42,569 nucleotides of DNA, from NCBI GenBank assembly GCA_012522955.1, contig JAAYJK010000026.1:65637-108205 (forward strand). The letters are read 5' to 3'. The stretch comes from Syntrophomonadaceae bacterium (GTDB lineage: Bacteria > Bacillota > Syntrophomonadia > Syntrophomonadales > Syntrophomonadaceae). Below, piece by piece: positions 9,255-17,445 of this stretch. Under the pieces are notes generated by a model. That model was given only the letters and a program-made list of their open reading frames with translations. It was not told where the DNA came from and made no database searches. A program made the translations under genes and the position numbers. Numbering within the stretch: position 1 is the first letter of the stretch; each line of letters begins with the position of its first letter.

Positions 9255-9686
9255 TTAATCGTCTATACCATTAACGATATTGATTAAACCGTGCATAAAC
9301 TCTTTCTGATTTCCCTCTCCCAGTAAATCAAACAACAAGGTATTAAGGTTGGATATTATGAAATGTATCTTTTCCGCCATTGCCAGGCCCGGCTCGGTAA
9401 TAAATACCCTAATAGCCCTCCTATCATGGGCATCCAACTGTCTTTTGACCAATTGTTCCTTCTCTAGTTTATCTACCAGTACGGTCATGGAAGAACTATC
9501 AATTAAAGTACGACCTCCTATTTCCTTGAGAGTCAAGCCATTTTCCTCCTGCAGGCAAAAAAGTATAAATGACTGGGGTATACTGATCCCTATCTCATCT
9601 AATTGGCGGCTCAATAAGCGATCAATTTTTTTCATAGCTGCACGCATGTTAAAACAAATGTAGGCATTTAATCTATCCATTTTCAA
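9255..9686 (-). CDS. MarR-family transcriptional regulator
   Basis: A 143-aa winged-helix repressor. The DNA-binding part includes LTLKEIGGRTLIDSSSMTVL (recognition helix region, about 54-73), then the wing VKRQLDAHDRRAIRVFIT with the DxRxxR motif typical of MarR. The ATG follows AAAGGAG. It is divergent from trpS and convergent with the 761-aa gene, so its targets are not obvious. No conserved ligand residues can be named. Confidence 0.88.
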   Translation of the reverse strand: MKMDRLNAYICFNMRAAMKKIDRLLSRQLDEIGISIPQSFILFCLQEENGLTLKEIGGRTLIDSSSMTVLVDKLEKEQLVKRQLDAHDRRAIRVFITEPGLAMAEKIHFIISNLNTLLFDLLGEGNQKEFMHGLINIVNGIDD

Positions 9687-9874
9687 TACTCCTTTACCTT
9701 AAATAGACGTCCAATTTACCGTCCAAGTATTATTTAACTGTAAATATTCTTTAATCATAATATTATATAATAGTAGTATTTGCAACATTATTCACAACTG
9801 ATGGTCATTTATTTGTATTGGCTGATAGCTTGCATTAAGCTATATATAATGGTATTTTAGTTAGGTCAATACTT

Positions 9875-10104
9875 TACAAGTGATGAAGAAGAATAGTAGA
9901 AGTTAAATTATGGTCACAGAGAGCCGGAGTGCTGTGAACCGGTACCATAATATCATCGAATGGACTTCTGAGCTGCCCCCTGATGCTGTGTGATCAGGAA
10001 GCCGGTTGCCCCCGTTAAAAGGACTAAAGCGGACATTATTGTCAATAAGGGTGGTACCGCGGAAAGCTAACAGCCTCCGTCCCTTGGTGGATAGGAGGTT
10101 TTAT
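9875..10104 (+). promoter_or_regulatory. T-box leader, tryptophan-specific, upstream of trpS
   Basis: A transcript leader that senses uncharged tRNA and controls trpS. The T-box sequence AAGGGTGGTACCGCGG is at 10047-10062. Stem I has AGAGAGCCGG and GAACCGG. The specifier is GAA-TGG-ACTTCTGAGCTG with the tryptophan codon TGG at 9961-9963, which agrees with the downstream gene. The terminator hairpin (CCTCC.../...GGAGG at 10074-10098) is followed by TTTTATT. Uncharged tRNA-Trp should stabilise the antiterminator and turn trpS on. Confidence 0.95.
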
Positions 10105-10133
10105 TCATTTCTTAAGCAGGAGGACGATATATA

Positions 10134-11147
10134 ATGCAGCAAGGAAAAAAGAGAATTCTTACTGGAGACCGACCTACCGGAAACCTTCATCTGGGTCATT
10201 ACGTAGGCAGCCTGGCCAATCGCGTAAGATTGCAAGAGGAATTTGACAGTTTTATTATAATTGCTGATGTTCAGGCCTTGACTACCCACTGGGAAAAGGA
10301 TGAGAACCTGACCCGGGACGTATATGGGATTGCTTTGGATTATCTAGCGGCAGGACTTAATCCTGAACAATCCACTATTTTTGTTCAGAGTATGATACCG
10401 GAAATACATGAACTAACCATGTATTATTCCATGTTTACTTCCGTAAATGTTCTGCGCCATAATCCCACCGTTAAATCTGAGGCCGCGCAGCATGGATTTA
10501 AAGATATGACCTATGGATTCCTAGGCTATCCGGTTAGTCAAGCGGCAGACATCAGTATCTTTAAAGCTCACCTGGTACCAGTAGGGGAAGATCAAGTACC
10601 TCATATAGAACTAGCCCGCAAGATCGTTAGACGTTTTAACGATCTATATTATCCGGTATTGGTTGAACCCGAGGCATTGGTAGGAGATGTACCCCGCCTA
10701 GTAGGTTTGGACGGCAAGGCCAAAATGAGCAAAAGCCTTAATAATGCTATATTCTTATCTGATACTCCCGAGCAGGTTCAGCTTAAGATCAGAAATGCCG
10801 TTACCGACCCAGCCCGTATTCGAAAAACTGACCCCGGACACCCGGAAATATGCACCGTTTTCGAATACCATAAGGTATTTAACAGCGATGCAGCAACAGA
10901 AATCGAAGCAGATTGCCGCAGTGGAAGCATAGGCTGTGTAGCCTGCAAAACTCGCTTAGCTCAACAGCTCAATGCCATGCTGGAACCCATGCGGGAAAGA
11001 AGAGAAAAATATCTGCAAGCTCCCGGGCAGCTAAAAGAAATTTTAATGGAGGGTACCCGCAAAGCTCATTCAGTAGCCCAAGAAACCATGGTGGAAGTAC
11101 GCCAAGCCATGAATATCAATTACTTTGATCATAAAATTCCCCTTTAA
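10134..11147 (+). CDS. trpS: tryptophanyl-tRNA synthetase
   Basis: A 337-aa class I aminoacyl-tRNA synthetase that charges tRNA-Trp. The HIGH motif appears as GNLHLGH (residues 17-23) and the KMSKS loop as KAKMSKS near 200. GDRPTGNLH at the start is typical of bacterial TrpRS. AGGAGG lies 10 nt before the ATG. It is preceded by a tryptophan T-box and followed by a terminator, so it is a single-gene unit. Confidence 0.97.
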   Translation: MQQGKKRILTGDRPTGNLHLGHYVGSLANRVRLQEEFDSFIIIADVQALTTHWEKDENLTRDVYGIALDYLAAGLNPEQSTIFVQSMIPEIHELTMYYSMFTSVNVLRHNPTVKSEAAQHGFKDMTYGFLGYPVSQAADISIFKAHLVPVGEDQVPHIELARKIVRRFNDLYYPVLVEPEALVGDVPRLVGLDGKAKMSKSLNNAIFLSDTPEQVQLKIRNAVTDPARIRKTDPGHPEICTVFEYHKVFNSDAATEIEADCRSGSIGCVACKTRLAQQLNAMLEPMRERREKYLQAPGQLKEILMEGTRKAHSVAQETMVEVRQAMNINYFDHKIPL

Positions 11148-11203
11148 TTTCGATATAACAATGTAACAAGGGGACACGTCCTTCTGTTACACTGCACCAT
11201 AAG

Positions 11204-11240
11204 AAAGCGGCCGATCTTCTTAAGATCGACCGCTTTTTGC
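11204..11240 (+). terminator. Rho-independent terminator of trpS
   Basis: Stem AAAGCGGCCGATCTT pairs with AAGATCGACCGCTTT (one mismatch, 3-nt loop), followed by TTGC. It lies between the convergent trpS and the glycine-betaine operon and may act on both strands, though the T-run is better on the plus strand. An imperfect hairpin GTAACA...TGTTAC just before it (11163-11190) may be part of the same end region. Confidence 0.85.
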
Positions 11241-11274
11241 TTGTTATTTTGTTATTTTGGCACTGGTATTCTGC

Positions 11275-12198
11275 TTAGTTATTTAACTCCTCAATAGAGT
11301 CAATATCTACATAAGCGGGGACTACCAGACCTATTCTGGCCCCTTCATAACTGGGTCCCAGGTCTTCTACCTTATCGCCCACTTGATTCATGTATTCTCC
11401 ATGGGTAACCGGCAGCCAAGCGGTGAAAAAGGCATCTCCCTCTCCAGCAGCCAGACCCTGGTACATAGCGGCTGCACCAACTGACATCATCTCTACCTCA
11501 TAACCCATAATATTCTTAAGTACATCAGCCATTACATTGGTTTCTGCCCGGGCACAAGCCCATTCCACATACAGCAGGGTTACCTCTTCTTTGCTTGGAT
11601 TGTCAACTAAGGTTCCAGCGTCATAACCCTCGGGCAGCCAGCTGTTAACCAAGTCCTGGTTGTCCTGCACCCATTGCCGGGCTGCCAACACATCATCACC
11701 TAATTCATCGGCCAGGCCCATGGCTGAACCAATATCCGCATCGCCCCAGCTGAAATTGTCACATACTTCATATACTTCCGGCAGGTCTTCTTTCAGTCCC
11801 TGTCTAACTATGGTATTGATGGTTTCAGCTTCTCCATAAACCCCCTTGGGATCATCCAGAAATTTTAGATCCCAGGTGGCAAATTTCCAATGGGGTGCCC
11901 AACCGGTAACGGCTACCCATTCATTATTATCGATAGCCTGCTTTAAGGTGGCAACCATGGTAGCATCGCTGCCTTCCATCAGTTCATAGTCCAGGTCATA
12001 TTCTACCAATGCCTTTTCACTGGCAACCATAATCCCAGCCCCGGGGTCAATTCCAATTATCCTTCCCCCGAACTTATCCTTTACACTCTGTGCACCGTCT
12101 GAGGGTTCAGCAGTTTCTCCACCCCCACATCCTACTACGCTGACCATGGCAAATACCAATAAAGTCAAAATCAGAACCAGTTTTTTCTTCTTTAACAA
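11275..12198 (-). CDS. opuAC: glycine betaine/proline ABC transporter substrate-binding lipoprotein
   Basis: A 307-aa extracytoplasmic binding protein. It has a lipoprotein signal with lipobox VVGC at residues 21-24, then an acidic Ser/Glu linker. TGWAPHWKFATWDLKFLDDP and FFTAWLPVTHGEY carry the tryptophans that in this family form the aromatic cage for quaternary ammonium ligands. It is the third gene of the ATPase-permease-binding protein operon. The TTG start has AAAGGAG upstream. Expected role: osmoprotectant uptake. The precise ligand (glycine betaine, proline betaine, choline) is not determined by sequence. Confidence 0.93.
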   Translation of the reverse strand: MLKKKKLVLILTLLVFAMVSVVGCGGGETAEPSDGAQSVKDKFGGRIIGIDPGAGIMVASEKALVEYDLDYELMEGSDATMVATLKQAIDNNEWVAVTGWAPHWKFATWDLKFLDDPKGVYGEAETINTIVRQGLKEDLPEVYEVCDNFSWGDADIGSAMGLADELGDDVLAARQWVQDNQDLVNSWLPEGYDAGTLVDNPSKEEVTLLYVEWACARAETNVMADVLKNIMGYEVEMMSVGAAAMYQGLAAGEGDAFFTAWLPVTHGEYMNQVGDKVEDLGPSYEGARIGLVVPAYVDIDSIEELNN

Positions 12199-12217
12199 AC
12201 TAAATCGACTCCTTTCC

Positions 12218-13048
12218 CTATTTTTTCGTGCCTAGATTTTGGGTTATTCTATCCAGAATAATTGCAATAATAACAATTGCTACCCCGGCCTCGAAGCCTG
12301 TGCCCATATTAAGGGTTTGTATAGCTCTCCATACTATCCCGCCCAATCCCTTGGCCCCAATCATGGAAGCTATAACCACCATGGACAGGGACAACATTAT
12401 ACATTGGTTAATACCCGCCAGCATAGTCGATCTGGCTAATGGAAGTTCAATCTTAACCAGCATCTGCCAGAATGTAGAACCAAAGGATTTGCCCAATTCT
12501 ATCAGTTCTTCAGGCACCTGTTTAAGCCCTAGATCAGTTAACCTGATAACCGGAGGCATGGCAAAAATTATAGTAGTTATTACCCCGGGTACTACTCCCA
12601 AACCAAAAAAGGGGATAGCTGGCAACAGATACACAAAAGCGGGCAAAGTCTGCATAAAATCGAGGATGGGCATGATAATACGATGAGCAGTGTTGTTCTT
12701 AGCCCCTAAAATGCCTAACGGTATACCAATTAGCATACAAAGCAAGACGGCTGATATTACCATCGCTATAGTCTCCATGGTCACCGACCACAGGCCCAGA
12801 TTATATATAAAGAATAAACCCAACACAGAAAATACGGCCATTTTCTTCCCGGCCAAGCGCCAGGCCAGCAATACTATAATAATAAGTATCAATTCAGCCG
12901 GCGCGGCAATCAACAACCCCTGTAGTCCTTTTATAAATCCCTCTAGCCCCTCGGCAAAGGCTTGAGTGCTGGCGCCAAAATTACTCTGCAAATAAGCAAT
13001 AAAGTTATCTGTCCACTCAGCCAACGGAATTTTGGGTATTCTATCCAT
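12218..13048 (-). CDS. opuAB: glycine betaine/proline ABC transporter permease
   Basis: A 276-aa inner-membrane permease with six or so helices. It has the coupling-loop region ELIELGKSFGSTFWQMLVKIELPLA and the family segment MSLSMVVIASMIGAKGLG. The ATG overlaps the end of the ATPase gene by 8 bp and has a GGAAGGGGGGG leader, so the two are co-translated. It is a separate protein, unlike the fused permease-receptor OpuABC of lactic acid bacteria. Confidence 0.94.
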   Translation of the reverse strand: MDRIPKIPLAEWTDNFIAYLQSNFGASTQAFAEGLEGFIKGLQGLLIAAPAELILIIIVLLAWRLAGKKMAVFSVLGLFFIYNLGLWSVTMETIAMVISAVLLCMLIGIPLGILGAKNNTAHRIIMPILDFMQTLPAFVYLLPAIPFFGLGVVPGVITTIIFAMPPVIRLTDLGLKQVPEELIELGKSFGSTFWQMLVKIELPLARSTMLAGINQCIMLSLSMVVIASMIGAKGLGGIVWRAIQTLNMGTGFEAGVAIVIIAIILDRITQNLGTKK

Positions 13049-14234
13049 TATTTATTCCCCCCCTTCCGCCAGCCAGACCGGCGATAACTGAACCCCGCAC
13101 CAAAGTTCCCTGCAGTCGCTGATCTTCATCAATAACAGCTATGGGAACTTTAGTATATGCCATTACATCCAGCAGATCAGCTAGGGGAGTATTGGGATTG
13201 GTAGTAGGCATATCATCCTGTATGATATCCGCCAAATCCTTTATTCCTTTGGCAGCCAGCTCTGCAGCGTCCTCTGCACTTATATAACCCTTTAATTTAC
13301 CGGTGCGATCAAGAACAAACAAGGTGGACAAACCGTGTTTCTCCATAAAATTAAGAGATGTCCTGGGACCATCTTTGGGATGAACCACATAGCGAGGTCT
13401 AACCATCACCGAAGCAGCAGTAAGGGCCAGAGATCGATTAACATTTTCCACGAAACGGGCTACATAATCACTGGCCGGGGAAAGAAGAATATCTTCCGGA
13501 GACCCGATCTGAACAATTTCCCCATCTTTCATCAATGCTATATGATCTCCAATTTTCAGAGCTTCATCCAGGTCATGAGTAATAAAAATTATAGTCTTCT
13601 GTAGCTTTTCTTGAATATCTATCAGCTCATCCTGCATATCCTGCCGTATCAAGGGATCCAGAGCGCTAAAGGGCTCATCCATCAATAAAATATCTGGTTC
13701 GGTGGCTAAAGCTCGAGCAATACCTACTCTCTGTTGCATTCCTCCGCTCAGGTTCTCGGGATAGGAGTCTTCCCATCCAGACAAACCTACCATTTCTATT
13801 ACCTCCCGGGCTTTAGCCTGACGTTCCTCTATTTTAACCCCTTGAACCTCCAAGCCGTAAGCAACATTATCCAGGATATTGCGATGAGGCAAGAGGGCAA
13901 AGCGTTGAAAAACCATAGCCATTTTTCGTTTGCGCAATTCTTCCAGTTCTTTCGGGGCCATAGTAAGTACATCTACCCCATCAATAAGTATCTGACCTGC
14001 ACTGGCCTTAATTAAACGGTTGATGCATCTCAGCAGAGTAGACTTTCCGCTGCCGGACAGACCCATAATCACAAATGTTTCACCATTTTCCACAGTGAAA
14101 CTGGCATCCCGAACTCCTACTACCTGTTTGGTTTTGTCTTTAATCTCCTGGTTCGGAACGCCTTTTTTCAACATTGCTAAAGCTGCATCCGTATTGTGGC
14201 CATAAATTTTGGTAAGATTCTTAACTTCGATCAT
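13041..14234 (-). CDS. opuAA: glycine betaine/proline ABC transporter ATP-binding protein with CBS domains
   Basis: A 397-aa ATPase of the ProV/OpuAA type. Walker A GLSGSGKST is at 58-66, the signature LSGGMQQRVGIARAL near 160, then Walker B DILLMDEPFSALDP. The insert between residues 14 and 36 before the P-loop is a ProV/OpuAA feature. The C-terminal ~120 residues form a CBS pair (RTSLNFMEKHGLSTLFVLDR..., then DLLDVMAYTKVPIAVIDE), the module that binds c-di-AMP or senses ionic strength in some relatives. A c-di-AMP riboswitch precedes the gene, so c-di-AMP may act on both expression and activity; the second part is inference. Confidence 0.94.
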   Translation of the reverse strand: MIEVKNLTKIYGHNTDAALAMLKKGVPNQEIKDKTKQVVGVRDASFTVENGETFVIMGLSGSGKSTLLRCINRLIKASAGQILIDGVDVLTMAPKELEELRKRKMAMVFQRFALLPHRNILDNVAYGLEVQGVKIEERQAKAREVIEMVGLSGWEDSYPENLSGGMQQRVGIARALATEPDILLMDEPFSALDPLIRQDMQDELIDIQEKLQKTIIFITHDLDEALKIGDHIALMKDGEIVQIGSPEDILLSPASDYVARFVENVNRSLALTAASVMVRPRYVVHPKDGPRTSLNFMEKHGLSTLFVLDRTGKLKGYISAEDAAELAAKGIKDLADIIQDDMPTTNPNTPLADLLDVMAYTKVPIAVIDEDQRLQGTLVRGSVIAGLAGGRGGINNG

Positions 14235-14440
14235 ATTATCATTCCTTTATTGCAAAAGATGAGTATTATAAGCCCATATTCACTGTGCTATTAACTCGTG
14301 TAAATTCTCATATATAACTTGATATTGCTTCATTATTCCCTGAACCAGACTATGTGATACCATAAGCTAATAATTGACTGGCTAGGAAACAGACTGGAAC
14401 GCCTACATTGCTTCTAATCCGCCGCTAATTGCTCAATATG

Positions 14441-14467
14441 AAAAATAGTGCCGCTAATTTAGCGACT
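14441..14467 (-). terminator. terminator hairpin in the leader of the glycine-betaine operon
   Basis: On the minus strand AGTCGCTAA pairs with TTAGCGGCACT (2-nt bulge) and is followed by ATTTTT. It lies between the c-di-AMP aptamer and the first structural gene, so it may be the expression platform or a downstream attenuator. A second GCCGCTAATTG sequence at 14421-14431 repeats part of the stem. Confidence 0.6.
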
Positions 14468-14485
14468 AATGGAAGCATAGAAGAT

Positions 14486-14563
14486 TTAAAAGGGTATGAA
14501 TGCAGGCAATTGGTGATTAAGTGTAACTAGGAAGTTTCTGATAAATATCAGCATAACATCCAT
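14486..14563 (-). CDS. small leader ORF, 25 aa, between riboswitch and terminator
   Basis: ATG at 14563 has a strong Shine-Dalgarno (AGGAGGGGG, 7 nt before the ATG from GGAGG) and runs 25 codons to TAA at 14486. The peptide begins MDVMLIFIRNFLV and is hydrophobic at the start. It begins right at the 3' edge of the c-di-AMP aptamer and ends 19 nt before the terminator hairpin. It may be a leader peptide or a small membrane peptide. Coding is supported only by the start signal; conservation is unknown. Confidence 0.4.
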   Translation of the reverse strand: MDVMLIFIRNFLVTLNHQLPAFIPF

Positions 14564-14574
14564 TACTCCCCCTC

Positions 14575-14706
14575 CTGGCCTACGAGGTTAGCTGACGGAT
14601 TCGGGCTAAAGGGCCGCCCTATCCCGGACATGACCGGAAATTCACCCCAAAATTGGTTCCCCCGCTCCTTTGCATCTTGATGTAGAGAAAAGAGATTCGG
14701 CCTATG
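14575..14706 (-). promoter_or_regulatory. c-di-AMP riboswitch (ydaO/yuaA type)
   Basis: Read on the minus strand this region has the hallmark blocks of the ydaO aptamer: GAGCGGGGGAACCAATTTT, GGGGTGAATTTCC, then GGGCGGCCCTTTAGCCCG and AATCCGTCAGCTAACCTCGT, closed by short GGCC segments. Members of this class bind c-di-AMP and usually turn expression off. Here it precedes a glycine-betaine uptake operon, a known type of target because c-di-AMP controls turgor. Confidence 0.93.
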
Positions 14707-14754
14707 AGAATGGCTTATACCAGCAAGCATTATATTTTGTTATTTACCAATACT

Positions 14755-14783
14755 ATTATATTTTATCATAGTTGAATAAGCAA
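14755..14783 (-). promoter_or_regulatory. sigma-A promoter of the c-di-AMP riboswitch/glycine-betaine operon
   Basis: On the minus strand TTGCTT (14783-14778), a 17-bp spacer and a perfect TATAAT (14760-14755) lie about 50 bp before the aptamer. Confidence 0.8.
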
Positions 14784-14805
14784 AACTCGTTTTAGGAGGT
14801 ATTGT

Positions 14806-14847
14806 ATGCAAACGGGACTATTAAGCCCATATTTGCACGTTAAGTAA
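14806..14847 (+). CDS. small SD-led ORF of 13 codons, or remnant of a gene start
   Basis: AGGAGG at 14794-14799, 6 nt before an ATG, opens the peptide MQTGLLSPYLHVK and then TAA. The following 400 bp have stops in all frames and no clear gene, so this may be a leader peptide for the 132-aa gene or the leftover start of a decayed gene. It is divergent from the riboswitch promoter. Confidence 0.3.
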   Translation: MQTGLLSPYLHVK

Positions 14848-15217
14848 GCTTAGACCAAATTTCGCGGTCAGGGTAAAACTTGGCAGAAGGTCTATTAAGC
14901 AGGGCAGAATACCAAAACCCATAAGCATAAAATCACTGCATCTCGGAATATGGCCAAGGGGAACAATTTTAGCTACCCAGAGTGACACTATCAGCATGCT
15001 GCATCAGGCTTACTTCGCTCCAGTTGTTAATTGTTAATATAACAGTTAAAATCTAATTAGCAAATGACTTCATGGGGAGGAAGACTTAAGGTTAGGGCAG
15101 GGGGTAGGGCTATTTGGGCAATGGAAACATAACTTATCCCAGATAATATTTCGATGTATCGAGCAAAACCAGTTTATCGCCCTGGGGAGTTAATAAGACA
15201 AGAATTAGGAGTGATGG
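14848..15217. other. gene-free stretch with no recognised element
   Basis: About 370 bp without a convincing reading frame. I see no tRNA, riboswitch or transposon signature. It contains GC-richer patches (near 15075-15115, GGGGAGGAAG...GGGCAGGGGGTAGGG) but no clear stem. It may be an untranslated leader or degraded sequence. Confidence 0.5.
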
Positions 15218-15259
15218 ATTCTGCCAAACAACAAACAATTTAAACTCAATTTTTTAAGA

Positions 15260-15658
15260 ATGGAACAGCATATCATGCTGCCCAATACCACCTCAATAAT
15301 ATTGGTTCAAAACCTTTACGAAGTCTTATTCCAGTATGTCATTGATCCAGAAAAAGAAGCCCAACTAAAGTATTTTATCAATAAGCTGGAAAGTCATATT
15401 AAAAGTAAACCCCGAGCCCCTTTTTCCATGCCCTTGGATGAATTGGATTTTTTGGGTGAAGGAATGCAGGAACTGAGGCTCTTGAACTGGCTGGAAAGCC
15501 CGGTAGCAGTGTTTGAAATTGAACTACCCGGAACCGTTAATAATTTAGAGGAAGAAATGGAAGGGATTTACGACCTGCTCCTGGATTTATTTACCTTTAA
15601 TAAACAAGCCGGAAGCAATATTATCTATGTATACTCCAAGCGCCTGACCATTTACTAA
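15260..15658 (+). CDS. hypothetical protein, 132 aa or slightly longer
   Basis: Not recognised. The product is acidic, soluble and mainly helical, with LYEVLFQYVIDPEKEAQLKYFINKL and a Glu-rich segment NLEEEMEGIYDLLLDLF. The ATG at 15260 has no Shine-Dalgarno. An in-frame ATT at 15218 follows AGGAG with 7 nt spacing and would add 14 residues (after the start: LPNNKQFKLNFLR), and CTG at 15221 is also possible. No in-frame ATG, GTG or TTG precedes. It is convergent with speB and separated from it by a perfect palindrome. Confidence 0.6.
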   Translation: MEQHIMLPNTTSIILVQNLYEVLFQYVIDPEKEAQLKYFINKLESHIKSKPRAPFSMPLDELDFLGEGMQELRLLNWLESPVAVFEIELPGTVNNLEEEMEGIYDLLLDLFTFNKQAGSNIIYVYSKRLTIY

Positions 15659-15665
15659 ACAAAAT

Positions 15666-15698
15666 TAATTGACAGTGGGGAATTCCCACTGTCAATTA
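15666..15698. terminator. perfect palindrome between convergent genes
   Basis: Arms TAATTGACAGTGGG and its exact complement (14 bp) enclose the loop GAATT. It overlaps the speB stop codon and lies 7 bp after the plus-strand gene. There is no strong T-run on either side, so it may be a bidirectional transcript end or a protective 3' hairpin. Confidence 0.6.
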
Positions 15699-16559
15699 GT
15701 AGGCTAAGAGTGCTTCTCTTATTATCTTGGCGGCTAATATAGAGGTGATGTCGCCGTTATCATAAGGAGGCGAGACTTCCACCAAATCAAATCCTACTAT
15801 ATTAAGGTCCTTTAGTTGCTGCATTAACTGCAGGACTTGTCGGGAACTAAAACCGCCTGCTTCTGGAGTACCAGTTCCGGGAGCGTACGCCGGATCAATT
15901 ACGTCAACATCCAGGGTAAAATATACTGGCCCACTCCCTATCAACCCCTTTACTTGATCCAGCACCTCCAGCAAAACATCGGCATACATCCTGGTATGGG
16001 TTTGAGCATAGCTCAACTCATCTCTTGTACAGGAGCGTATCCCCAGTTGAAAAACTCGCCGGGGTCCCAGTAAATCAGAGGCCTGTCTCATAACCGAGGC
16101 ATGGGACATGGTTTCGCCCAAATAATGATCCCTTAAATCAGCATGAGCATCCAGCTGCAGTACTACCAGCTCTGGATAATGCCTGTAATAGGATTTGATT
16201 AAAGGCAGGCTAACCAGGTGTTCTCCGCCCATGGAAAACAGCTTTTTTCCCTGTTCCAGAAAGTAATCGCTAATTCGCTCAATGCGATCCAAACATTCTA
16301 TAACATTACCAAAGGGCAGTACCATATCCCCGGCATCGAAAAAATTAAGGTTTTCCAGGGATCGATCCTGGTAAATGCTGTATTCCTCAATACCTTCGGA
16401 TACTTCCCGAATGCGATAAGGTGCCAGACGGGTCCCCGGTCTAAAGCTGGTAGTAGCATCAAAGGGAATTCCCAACAGTACTTTTTCACATTCCTCTAAT
16501 TTATTAGAGGCAGCCATAAAGACTGCCTTTGCTTCCAGATACTCAATGGCTTTGTTCAT
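15696..16559 (-). CDS. speB: agmatinase (agmatine ureohydrolase)
   Basis: A 287-aa member of the ureohydrolase family that splits agmatine into putrescine and urea. The di-manganese ligands lie in GGEHLV (about 111-116), DAHADLRDHY (about 136-145) and DVDVIDPAYAPGTGTPEAGG, all intact. The arginase alternative is unlikely because pdaD, which makes agmatine, and speE, which uses putrescine, are in the same operon. It starts 8 bp after speE. Confidence 0.95.
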   Translation of the reverse strand: MNKAIEYLEAKAVFMAASNKLEECEKVLLGIPFDATTSFRPGTRLAPYRIREVSEGIEEYSIYQDRSLENLNFFDAGDMVLPFGNVIECLDRIERISDYFLEQGKKLFSMGGEHLVSLPLIKSYYRHYPELVVLQLDAHADLRDHYLGETMSHASVMRQASDLLGPRRVFQLGIRSCTRDELSYAQTHTRMYADVLLEVLDQVKGLIGSGPVYFTLDVDVIDPAYAPGTGTPEAGGFSSRQVLQLMQQLKDLNIVGFDLVEVSPPYDNGDITSILAAKIIREALLAY

Positions 16560-16567
16560 AACCCTTC

Positions 16568-17398
16568 TTATTCTCCATTCCCTATGATTTGCTTAACCAG
16601 CACTGGCAGCTGAAAAGCCGCTTCATGAAGTTTATTAGTATAGTATCTGCATCCCTGTTGATGGGTATGGCATGGTTGCTCGGGATCATGTTTTTTAGAT
16701 CCTATAGTAAAGCTCCACAAACCGCTGGGATAGGTGGGTATATTGGCCAAGTAAAGTTTGGTCAAAGGAAATATATCCTTGATGCCATTAAAGGCCATCC
16801 GCACAACCTCGGGATGGTAATAGGGAGAATCGCTCTGAACCACCAACATACCGTCATCTCTTAATAATTTGTAAACATTGGCATAAAATGATTTCGAAAA
16901 TAACTCAATAGCTGGTCCTACCGGATCAGTAGAATCAACAATCACAATATCATAGCAGTTTTCATTTTCCTGAACATATTTTATGCCGTCTTCTATTAGA
17001 ACCTTACTCTTCACATGGTCTAAAGCACATGATATGGAAGGAAAGAAGTCACGTGCTGCCTGTACCACTCTTTCATCTATCTCTACCAGAGTACCCTGTT
17101 TCACGGCTGGATGACGTACTACTTCTCTTAATGTACCTCCATCCCCTCCTCCAATAATTAATACATTTTCCGGGTTAGGATGAGAATTGCATGCTACCAG
17201 GCTTATCATCTCGTGGTAAATGAACTCATCTTTTTCGGTAGTCATTACCATTCCATCCAACAGCAACATCCGCCCAAATTGCTCGGTTTCTATAACTGCC
17301 AGATCTTGAAAGGCTGTCTTCTCTGTTCTCAAGGTACTAGTACTCTTACAGCTAAATCCTATGGCTGGAGTCTGATATTCAGTAAACCACAATTCCAA
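16568..17398 (-). CDS. speE: spermidine synthase (putrescine aminopropyltransferase)
   Basis: A 276-aa enzyme that transfers the aminopropyl group of decarboxylated AdoMet to putrescine. It shows GGGDGGTLREVVRH at 83-96 for nucleotide binding and the catalytic region DIVIVDSTDPVGPA. Length and motif order are those of bacterial SpeE. It is the middle gene of pdaD-speE-speB; its cosubstrate would come from SpeD encoded at 6.3-6.6 kb. Confidence 0.96.
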   Translation of the reverse strand: MELWFTEYQTPAIGFSCKSTSTLRTEKTAFQDLAVIETEQFGRMLLLDGMVMTTEKDEFIYHEMISLVACNSHPNPENVLIIGGGDGGTLREVVRHPAVKQGTLVEIDERVVQAARDFFPSISCALDHVKSKVLIEDGIKYVQENENCYDIVIVDSTDPVGPAIELFSKSFYANVYKLLRDDGMLVVQSDSPYYHPEVVRMAFNGIKDIFPLTKLYLANIPTYPSGLWSFTIGSKKHDPEQPCHTHQQGCRYYTNKLHEAAFQLPVLVKQIIGNGE

Positions 17399-17445
17399 AC
17401 CGGCTTCCTCCCTTTGTTATATAAATATTGAGTTTAACAGGCTTT

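Noticed and set aside
11163-11190. Imperfect GTAACA/TGTTAC hairpin as a separate regulatory element
   Set aside because: Too many mismatches and no T-run; treated as part of the trpS end region.
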